This document shows positions 1 to 4,832 of a stretch of DNA of 5,280 nt, in pieces. The stretch comes from Planctomycetia bacterium (GTDB lineage Bacteria; Planctomycetota; Phycisphaerae; Phycisphaerales; SM1A02), in NCBI GenBank assembly GCA_005804005.1, contig SYPI01000105.1:1-5280 (forward strand), read 5' to 3'. The first letter of the stretch is position 1; the number at the start of each line of letters is the position of its first letter. The position numbers were made by a program, and so were the translations under genes. The notes under the pieces are model-generated. The model was not told the origin of the DNA and did not search any database. It saw nothing but the letters and a program-made list of their open reading frames with translations.

Positions 1-1362
1 GCGCGATAGCAGGGCGAACACCACCGCCGAGGCCAGGAACCAGCCCACCAGCATTGCGGGCACTCCACCCTGCAGATACACCCAGAATCGCTGCTGCACA
101 TCGTTGATGAGAAACGGGGTAGTCGATCCGCCGATCAGCAGCAGGGCAATGCCCCCACCGAGAGCCAACGCCCACGGTCGCGGCACACGAGCGCGCACGG
201 CCAAGGCCTCGACCGGCAGAACGCGCGTGGCCAGATGGGCCGGGATGATTGCCCCAACGATTGCCGCGCCGACCCCGGCGATCGCCCCCAGCGCCACGGC
301 CTCGATTGAGGTCGCAAATCCCTCCGGCAGCGCATCGGCCCACCACCAGGCCAGCCCTCGGGCCAATCCGATTCCCAGCGGAATGCCGACCACCGAGCCG
401 ATCAGCCCCAGTAGCGCGCCGTTGGCCATTTGGCCGCAGAAAACCTGCAGCCGAGACGCGCCCAGCGCCCGCAGGATGGCGATCTCGCGTTGCTGCTGGG
501 TCAGTGCCGTGAGCAAGCCGGTGCCCACGATGAATGCCGCGCCGAGGAAGGCGATCACAGTGGCCATTCGCAGCACCATCTGGCTGGCGGTGGTGGCCCG
601 TTCGATCCCGGTGGTGGCGGCCTCGGATGGTTCTAGCTTCAGTGGCGCGGGGAACTCCGCGGCGTGAGCCGCGACCCAGGCCGCCGGGTCAACCTCATCA
701 TTGAGCACGATCGAAACCAGAGTGACTCGATCCGCCTGCCGAGTGATATTGGAAAGTGTGACCCGGGATAGCCGCGCCCCCGGGCGCTGCAGCGCACCCA
801 GTGATGGCGATTCGATAATCCCGCTCACGCGCAGACTGATCGGGTCGCCGAGGCGCTGCACCAGCAGCGTGTCACCTGGATGAGCATCGAGGTCTCTGGC
901 AGCCAGCTCGTTAAGGGCGATTTCGTCTTCAGCCTGCGGCGCCACGCCAGCGCTCAAATCGATCTGGCGGAACACCGCGTCGCAGTCCAAGTCCACACCG
1001 CGGCCGTTGACCGTAGTGCGCCGCGGGCGGCCATCCGTCCCAGTGCGGCCATCGGCTCGAGTGACGGTGAAGGCGCCGTGCAAGCGTCCGGCGGCCGCCT
1101 TCACCTGCGGCAGGGCGCGAGCCTGCGCCACCAGAGTCGCCGGAATGTGAGCGCCGTTCTCATGGACGATGCGGGCGTCAGACTCGCCCAGCGACCTTTG
1201 CAGCCGTCCCTCGATGTTGATCTGGGCGGTGGCGATGGCCGAGGCCACCGCCGCCACCAGCGCCGCCGTGGAGGCGATTGCCGCGGCCAGCAGCAGGCTG
1301 CGCGCCCTACGCGCGTGCCAGGACTGCTGCACGAAGAGCCAGATCGCCGCGTTCCATTCCAT
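1..1362 (-). CDS. FtsX/MacB-type ABC transporter permease, 5'-part only (runs off the window start)
   Basis: This is the membrane subunit of an ABC transporter, partner of the ATPase just upstream. The frame is open from an ATG at 1362 to base 1, giving 454 residues with the C-terminus missing. A first membrane helix lies at about residues 20-43 (LLLAAAIAST, ALVAAVASAI). A soluble, probably extracytoplasmic, domain of the MacB periplasmic-core kind spans about 44-260. Hydrophobic segments follow at about 264-288, 313-335 and 354-378. Between the first two of these is REIAILRALGASRLQV (292-307), the cytoplasmic coupling-helix motif typical of FtsX permeases. Further hydrophobic stretches at about 396-412 and 434-453 come after the first FtsX domain. 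This suggests the long form of about 800 residues with two FtsX domains and ten helices rather than the four-helix form. The start overlaps the ATPase gene by 56 nt; AGGAA lies 12 nt upstream, which is rather far. A GTG at codon 11 is an alternative start. The substrate is unknown; lipoprotein, lipid or peptide export are family possibilities. Confidence 0.9.
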   Translation of the reverse strand, partial: MEWNAAIWLFVQQSWHARRARSLLLAAAIASTAALVAAVASAIATAQINIEGRLQRSLGESDARIVHENGAHIPATLVAQARALPQVKAAAGRLHGAFTVTRADGRTGTDGRPRRTTVNGRGVDLDCDAVFRQIDLSAGVAPQAEDEIALNELAARDLDAHPGDTLLVQRLGDPISLRVSGIIESPSLGALQRPGARLSRVTLSNITRQADRVTLVSIVLNDEVDPAAWVAAHAAEFPAPLKLEPSEAATTGIERATTASQMVLRMATVIAFLGAAFIVGTGLLTALTQQQREIAILRALGASRLQVFCGQMANGALLGLIGSVVGIPLGIGLARGLAWWWADALPEGFATSIEAVALGAIAGVGAAIVGAIIPAHLATRVLPVEALAVRARVPRPWALALGGGIALLLIGGSTTPFLINDVQQRFWVYLQGGVPAMLVGWFLASAVVFALLSR

Positions 1363-2092
1363 CGCTGTTGAGTGTTCCTGCCACCAGTCCGTCACGAAGA
1401 ACGATTACCCGACCGCACTCCACCGCCGAAGCAGGCTCGTGGGTCACCACCACCACCGTCATACCGCGGCGGCTGGCGACTTCGCGCAGTGTTCGCCAGA
1501 GCAGTTCACCAGTGGCGCTGTCTAGATTGCCAGTGGGTTCATCGGCCAGCAGCAGCGGCGGTTCAAAGAGCAGTGCCCGGGCGATGGCCACCCGCTGCTG
1601 TTCGCCACCCGAAAGGGCATCGGGCCGGTGGGTGGCGCGGTCACTAAGTCCGAGTTCCGCCAACAACTCCATCCCGCGCGCGCGCAGCGCCGGACCGTCG
1701 CGGCCGTCCAGCAGCCCGCCAAGGCAGACGTTGTCCAGCGCCGACAATGCTGGCAGCAGATTGAACTGCTGGAAAACCACCCCGACCCCGCGCCGTCGGA
1801 AGAGGGTCAACTCTCGCTCACTCAAGGCCGCCAGAGCGCGGCCGCACACCACAACCTCTCCCGCATCGGGCCGATCCAGTCCACCGAGCAGGTGAAGCAG
1901 CGTGGTCTTACCGCTTCCCGATGGACCCATGATCGCGGTGAAGCCCCCGCGCTCAACGGTTAGATCGATCCCCCGGAGCGCCTCAATGTTTCGGTTGCCC
2001 AGCGGATACGACTTGCAGACCCCGCGCAGCGAGATCGCCGGGCCATCGTTGGCAGTTCCCCCGGCGCCGTCAGTGGGCGGCCAAGTGGGCAT
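1307..2092 (-). CDS. ABC transporter ATP-binding protein, LolD/MacB class
   Basis: This is the cytoplasmic ATPase that powers the adjacent FtsX-type permease. All nucleotide-binding motifs are intact in its 261 residues: A-loop Tyr29, Walker A GPSGSGKT (56-63), Q-loop in VFQQFNLLP (106-113), signature LSGGEQQR (160-167), Walker B LLLADEP with Asp184 and catalytic Glu185, D-loop GNLD (188-191), and switch His218 in VTHE. The phrases GLDRPDAGEV and FNLLPALSALDNV are characteristic of the LolD/MacB/YtrE group that works with FtsX-domain permeases. The ATG at 2092 lies inside the end of gcvH (23-nt overlap) and has no clear ribosome site, so translation is probably coupled to gcvH. No other start codon lies between it and the conserved core; the first 18 residues are a Pro/Gly-rich extension. 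The stop is TAG at 1309-1307, inside the permease gene. Substrate cannot be read from the ATPase, so I give no gene symbol. Confidence 0.95.
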   Translation of the reverse strand: MPTWPPTDGAGGTANDGPAISLRGVCKSYPLGNRNIEALRGIDLTVERGGFTAIMGPSGSGKTTLLHLLGGLDRPDAGEVVVCGRALAALSERELTLFRRRGVGVVFQQFNLLPALSALDNVCLGGLLDGRDGPALRARGMELLAELGLSDRATHRPDALSGGEQQRVAIARALLFEPPLLLADEPTGNLDSATGELLWRTLREVASRRGMTVVVVTHEPASAVECGRVIVLRDGLVAGTLNSDGMERGDLALRAAVLARA

Positions 2093-2453
2093 CGTAGGTC
2101 GCGCCGTCGAGCAGGCCCTTCAGCGGGGCCAAGTCACTGGTGCGGATGCGCACCAGCCAGCCCCTCCCATATGGGTCGGAATTCACCAGAGATGGGTCGG
2201 CCACCACGGCCGGGTTGACCTCGGCCACCGTCCCGGAGACGACGCTGAACACGTCGCTGGTGGTCTTTACGCTCTCAACTTCCCCGACCGAACCGCCCGC
2301 GGCCACGGCGATGCCGATCGCTTTAGTCTCTACAAACGTCACATCGGTCAGTTCATCAGCGGCGTGCTGGGTGATCCCAACCGTGACTAGGTCGCCCTGA
2401 ACTCGGAACCATTCGTGCGTCGGGGAATAGCGTAGGTCTGTCGGTGATGCCAC
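2070..2453 (-). CDS. gcvH: Glycine cleavage system H protein
   Basis: GcvH is the small lipoyl-carrier protein of the glycine cleavage system. Its lipoyl-lysine arm takes the aminomethyl group from the P protein, presents it to the T protein, and is reoxidised by the L protein. The 127 residues match the usual family length. The N-terminus LRYSPTHEWFRV is typical. The lipoylation site is Lys63 in GEVESVKTTSDV (57-68), followed by the hallmark VSGTVAEVNP and LVNSDPYGRGWLVRI. Nothing essential looks missing. The start is GTG at 2453-2451 with GGAG 6 nt upstream. The gene heads a minus-strand block and its end overlaps the ABC ATPase gene by 23 nt. Genes for the P, T and L proteins are not in the window, so this copy is separated from them or serves as a lipoyl carrier elsewhere. 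GcvH is known to donate lipoate or octanoate to 2-oxoacid dehydrogenases in some bacteria; that role here is speculation. Confidence 0.97.
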   Translation of the reverse strand: MASPTDLRYSPTHEWFRVQGDLVTVGITQHAADELTDVTFVETKAIGIAVAAGGSVGEVESVKTTSDVFSVVSGTVAEVNPAVVADPSLVNSDPYGRGWLVRIRTSDLAPLKGLLDGATYDAHLAAH

Positions 2454-2459
2454 AGTGTG

Positions 2460-2463
2460 CTCC
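2460..2463 (-). promoter_or_regulatory. Ribosome binding site of gcvH (GGAG)
   Basis: On the minus strand GGAG lies 6 nt before the GTG at 2453. It decides the non-ATG start of gcvH, because no in-frame ATG precedes the conserved LRYSPTHEW. Confidence 0.7.
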
Positions 2464-2470
2464 GGTTGGG

Positions 2471-2487
2471 GGCGCGATCATAGCGCC
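2471..2487. repeat. Short inverted repeat around the gcvH -10 box, possible operator
   Basis: GGCGC (2471-2475) and GCGCC (2483-2487) are perfect inverted arms separated by 7 nt, and the gcvH TATGAT box fills most of the spacer. A repressor binding here would block the promoter. Five-base G/C arms arise often by chance in this composition, so the case rests on position alone. Confidence 0.25.
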
Positions 2488-2506
2488 GCAACATGGCTGC
2501 GGTCGC
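2477..2506 (-). promoter_or_regulatory. Candidate sigma-70-type promoter for gcvH and the ABC transporter genes
   Basis: On the minus strand, TATGAT (2482-2477) matches the -10 consensus TATAAT at five of six positions and is conspicuous in such GC-rich DNA. GCGACC (2506-2501) is a weak -35 (TTGACA, three matches: G, A, C at positions 3-5) with an 18-nt spacer. Transcription would begin near 2470, leaving a leader of about 17 nt that holds the GGAG ribosome site. This is inferred from sequence only; no terminator or second promoter is visible before the transporter genes, which overlap gcvH. Confidence 0.4.
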
Positions 2507-2512
2507 TAGACT
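2507..2512 (+). promoter_or_regulatory. Candidate -10 box (TAGACT) for the isomerase-cmk-plsC block
   Basis: TAGACT lies 19 nt before the preferred GTG start at 2532 and faces the plus-strand genes. A transcript would start around 2519 with a leader of about a dozen bases, just enough for the GAGGG ribosome site. No recognisable -35 is found at 16-18 nt (GC-only sequence there). It falls after the alternative ATG at 2493, so if real it also argues for the GTG start. Confidence 0.25.
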
Positions 2513-2520
2513 GGCTGGCA

Positions 2521-2525
2521 GAGGG
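2521..2525 (+). promoter_or_regulatory. Ribosome binding site of the isomerase-like gene (GAGGG)
   Basis: GAGGG ends 6 nt before the GTG at 2532, an ideal spacing. The in-frame ATG at 2493, 13 codons upstream, has only a G-run about 20 nt away. This is why I start the gene at GTG. Confidence 0.6.
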
Positions 2526-2531
2526 CAAGCT

Positions 2532-3440
2532 GTGCAGTCGCAGATTCAAATCACCGTTTCCACCGGATCTCTCGCGCTGATCAAGGCGCGTTTGTCAGTA
2601 GCCGCGGTCAGTGCCGGGAAACGCAAGGGAACCAAGGCGGCACCCGCCGCGCCAGTGGGCCTGCGACTCGAGGACATGCCGCAGTTCGCCCGCGAGGAAC
2701 TGGGATTCGCCGGACTCAACATTCCCACGGCCATGCTGGCCGGGCGAACGCTCGCTCAGTTGGAAGCCCTGCGCGATCGGGCCGACCGCGCTGGCTGCCC
2801 GATCCTAGTGCTGGTAGACGATCACCCGATGGATTTCCATCGCCACGGCAAGGCCGCGGCGGAGCGACTCACTCGGCTGGCCGCGGCGGGAACCCGGCTG
2901 GGTTGCGGCGACATGGCCATCAAGTGCGTGGGAGTCGACGATGAAGCCTCCCTCGCTGGCGCGGCGAAGAACGCTCGGCTGGCGCTGAATGAGATCGAGT
3001 CGTACGGCCTCGGGGTTCTGGTGCGCCCCGGCGAAGGCGCCACCGGCGATCCGCCGCAACTGATGGATTTCATCAAGCGCATTGGCGGCTTCCGCATCGG
3101 CGCCATGCCCAGTTTCGCTCATGCCGCCGAGACGACCGAGTTCGTGGCCACTTTGCGCCGGCTAGCGCCCTACGCCCACTGCGTGGCGGCCACGGTGAAT
3201 GCCTACTCCCGCAATGGTCGCCATCCCGGTCACGACCTCGAGGAGGCAGTGCGCGCCGTGGTCAGTGTGGGCTATCAGGGAACGCTTTGCGTTGAGTTCG
3301 CCGGAACCGGCGATCCGCAGAAACACATCGTCAAGGCCCGGGAGTCGATGGCCGCGGTGCTCAGCGCTGATGGCGAGGATGATGTGGTTGCCGAGGATGA
3401 GACGCCGCCTGCGGAGGCCGAACCGGAGATCGCCGATTGA
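2532..3440 (+). CDS. Sugar phosphate isomerase/epimerase-like TIM-barrel protein, acidic C-terminal tail
   Basis: This protein of 302 residues (GTG start) resembles the xylose-isomerase-like TIM-barrel superfamily, a type with many paralogues in planctomycetes. Supporting stretches are LEDMPQFAREELGFAGLNI (about residues 46-64), the helix-strand unit LEALRDRADRAGCPILVLVDD (77-97), LAAAGTRLGCGDMAIK (116-131), GFRIGAMPSFAHAAETT (186-202), and the ending GYQGTLCVEFAG (247-258), like the family's usual GY-G-l-vE. Metal ligands look depleted. The glutamate strand reads LVRPGEG (163-169), the usual D in the next strand is Ser194 (PSFAH), and the strand expected to carry His reads AHCVAATVN (215-223); only Glu255 is clearly kept. 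The last 23 residues (280-302) hold 11 acidic residues and look disordered. Its TGA overlaps the cmk start by 4 nt, so it leads a cmk-plsC operon. The substrate is unknown, and it may be a non-catalytic member. An ATG at 2493 would add 13 residues. Confidence 0.85.
   Translation: MQSQIQITVSTGSLALIKARLSVAAVSAGKRKGTKAAPAAPVGLRLEDMPQFAREELGFAGLNIPTAMLAGRTLAQLEALRDRADRAGCPILVLVDDHPMDFHRHGKAAAERLTRLAAAGTRLGCGDMAIKCVGVDDEASLAGAAKNARLALNEIESYGLGVLVRPGEGATGDPPQLMDFIKRIGGFRIGAMPSFAHAAETTEFVATLRRLAPYAHCVAATVNAYSRNGRHPGHDLEEAVRAVVSVGYQGTLCVEFAGTGDPQKHIVKARESMAAVLSADGEDDVVAEDETPPAEAEPEIAD
3425..3428 (+). promoter_or_regulatory. Ribosome binding site of cmk (GGAG), supporting a TTG start
   Basis: GGAG sits inside the last codons of the preceding gene and ends 8 nt before the TTG at 3437. 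Only a few codons precede the conserved nucleotide-binding strand and none is ATG or GTG, so the TTG is well supported. Confidence 0.65.
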
Positions 3441-4129
3441 ACTCTGGTCTGGTCGTCACCATCGACGGCCCGGCGGGCACTGGCAAGTCGACAGTAGCGC
3501 GGCTGCTGGCGCAAACGCTGGGAATTCACTTTCTGGACACCGGGGCGATGTACCGCGCCGTGGCCCTGATGTCGATTGAGGCGGGAGTCCGACCCGATGA
3601 TGCCTCGGCCGTCTCTGGGCTGCTCTGCGGAGAGCTCCCGGACTTTGACTTTGAGCATGAGCTGCCGCGAGTCCAGCTGGGTTCGCGCGATGTCTCGGCG
3701 CGCATCCGGGATGACGATGTGACCGCGGCGGTCTCGCCGGTTTCTGTTCATCCGGCGGTGCGCCATCGGCTGGTCGAACTGCAACGGGCGATCGCCGCTC
3801 GCTGGGGCAGCCTGGTCACCGAAGGCCGCGACCAAGGCAGCGTGGTCTTCCCCGATGCGGCGGTTCGTTTCTATCTGGATGCGCCAGCCGAGACGCGCGC
3901 CCAGCGCCGAGTAGAGCAATTGCGGGCCGAAGGGCGGCGAGCGGAGTTTGCTCAGGTGCTCATCTCTATATGCGCTCGCGATCGCATCGACTCCACGCGC
4001 GCCGATGGCCCGCTGACGCGGCCGGTCGGAGCAATCGTGGTGCAGACGGCGGCGCTGACGCTCGAGGAAGTTGTGGCGCGCTTGCTGGCCGATGTCCGCG
4101 CCCGGGCAACCACGGCGGGTCGGCAGTGA
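3437..4129 (+). CDS. cmk: Cytidylate kinase (CMP/dCMP kinase)
   Basis: Cmk transfers the gamma-phosphate of ATP to CMP or dCMP in the cytoplasm, recycling CMP released by RNA turnover and phospholipid synthesis. The 230 residues fit the usual 220-230. The ATP loop is GPAGTGKST (11-19). The CMP-site phrase FLDTGAMYRAVAL (32-44) follows, then the NMP-binding region ARIRDDDVTAAVS (88-100) with Arg109 behind it, EGRDQGSVVFPDA (129-141) and the lid RDRIDSTRADGPLTRP (181-196). Arg131, Asp132, Asp185 and Arg188 fall at the numbers I recall for the substrate-binding residues of the E. coli enzyme, so activity is expected. The common form of the middle motif is DGRDIGT or DGRDMGT; the EGRDQG variant here is one I associate with planctomycetes. 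It starts with TTG, overlapping the upstream TGA as TTGA, and its own TGA overlaps the plsC GTG, so translation of all three genes is probably coupled. Confidence 0.97.
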   Translation: MNSGLVVTIDGPAGTGKSTVARLLAQTLGIHFLDTGAMYRAVALMSIEAGVRPDDASAVSGLLCGELPDFDFEHELPRVQLGSRDVSARIRDDDVTAAVSPVSVHPAVRHRLVELQRAIAARWGSLVTEGRDQGSVVFPDAAVRFYLDAPAETRAQRRVEQLRAEGRRAEFAQVLISICARDRIDSTRADGPLTRPVGAIVVQTAALTLEEVVARLLADVRARATTAGRQ

Positions 4130-4806
4130 GCGGGCCGTCGGCCCGCGCCCCCGGCTGGTCGGCGCTGCGAGTGCGCTGGTACGACCTCGCCACCCGGGTC
4201 GCCGGCGCGGTTCTGCGACTGGGATTCGGACTGCGGATGTCCGGTAGAGGGAATGTGCCTTCGAGCGGCCCGGTCATCTTTGTGGCCAACCATCAGAGCT
4301 ACCTCGATCCTCCGATTCTGGCGGTGAGTGCTCGAGCGCGGCCGCTGGCGCCGATGGCCAGAGAAGCGCTTTTTCGCTTCAAGCCCTTCGGGTTGCTCAT
4401 CTCATCGCTGGGCTCGATTCCGCTGCGCGACGAAACTGGCGACGCTGGGGCGATGCGCGCCGCGCTGGCTGAACTGGCCGCTGGCCGTTGCGTGGCGCTT
4501 TACCCGGAGGGGTCACGATCGCCCGATGGTGAGATGCGGCCCTTTCGCCGTGGGTTCGCAGTGCTGGTGAAACGCAGTCAGGCGCCGGTGGTGCCAATGG
4601 GCATGGCTGGCCAGTTCGAGGCTTGGCCGCGTCAGTCCGCGCTGCCGCGGTTTGGTGGACGCATGGTCTGCGTGGTGGGCTCACCGATTCCCGCGGCCAC
4701 ACTGCTGGCCGACGAAGACTCCGGTGTGGCGCGGCTGGAGAGTGTGGTGCGCGAGCTGGCCAGATCGGCCCGTGACCAACGCCGGGCGGCGCTCAACTCG
4801 GCCTAG
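4126..4806 (+). CDS. plsC: 1-acyl-sn-glycerol-3-phosphate acyltransferase family protein (PlsC-like)
   Basis: This family moves a fatty acyl group from acyl-ACP or acyl-CoA to lysophosphatidic acid at the inner face of the membrane, giving phosphatidic acid. The 226 residues carry the four acyltransferase blocks: block I NHQSYLDP with His56 and Asp61 (HX4D), block II around GSIPLRDETG with Arg101, block III YPEGSRSPDG with Glu128 and Gly129, and block IV APVVPMGM with Pro157. The N-terminal region has a weakly hydrophobic stretch (about 20-37) that could anchor it. The frame stays open upstream to 3970, but that part lies inside cmk. The GTG at 4126 forms a GTGA overlap with the cmk stop, has GGCGGG a few bases upstream, and gives the normal family length. 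Cmk-plsC adjacency is seen elsewhere and links CDP/CTP supply to phospholipid synthesis. Other lysophospholipid or ornithine-lipid acyltransferases share these blocks, so the exact acceptor is not certain. Confidence 0.93.
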   Translation: MSGPSARAPGWSALRVRWYDLATRVAGAVLRLGFGLRMSGRGNVPSSGPVIFVANHQSYLDPPILAVSARARPLAPMAREALFRFKPFGLLISSLGSIPLRDETGDAGAMRAALAELAAGRCVALYPEGSRSPDGEMRPFRRGFAVLVKRSQAPVVPMGMAGQFEAWPRQSALPRFGGRMVCVVGSPIPAATLLADEDSGVARLESVVRELARSARDQRRAALNSA

Positions 4807-4832
4807 CCGCGCGGTCGGGTACAACGCTGTCC

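Noticed and set aside
1245..1290. GCC/CCG-rich low-complexity stretch that might be a repeat
   Set aside because: It simply encodes the Ala/Val-rich first membrane helix of the permease on the minus strand; there is no regular repeat unit.
880..1895. Overlapping plus-strand open frames of 118-205 codons opposite the permease and ATPase genes
   Set aside because: They are antisense to genes with complete family motifs, are rich in Arg/Ala/Pro/Ser, show no recognisable domain, and are expected by chance in GC-rich DNA.
2493..2531. ATG at 2493 as the start of the isomerase-like gene
   Set aside because: It has no ribosome site at a useful distance, while the in-frame GTG at 2532 has GAGGG 6 nt upstream. 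I cannot exclude it without protein data.
3275..3919. Minus-strand open frame of 214 codons opposite cmk and the end of the isomerase-like gene
   Set aside because: It is a shadow of cmk, whose frame has every catalytic motif. The antisense product is Arg/Gln-rich with no family resemblance.
3970..4125. Upstream extension of the plsC frame, adding 52 residues
   Set aside because: It lies wholly within cmk, its composition is low-complexity Arg/Gly/Ala, and the GTG at 4126 gives the normal family length with a GTGA overlap.
4807..4832. Possible terminator or promoter between plsC and the nucleotidyltransferase gene
   Set aside because: No stem-loop with a T-run is present. TACAAC (4820-4825) lacks the final T of a -10 and has no -35, so at best it is a weak leaderless start signal.
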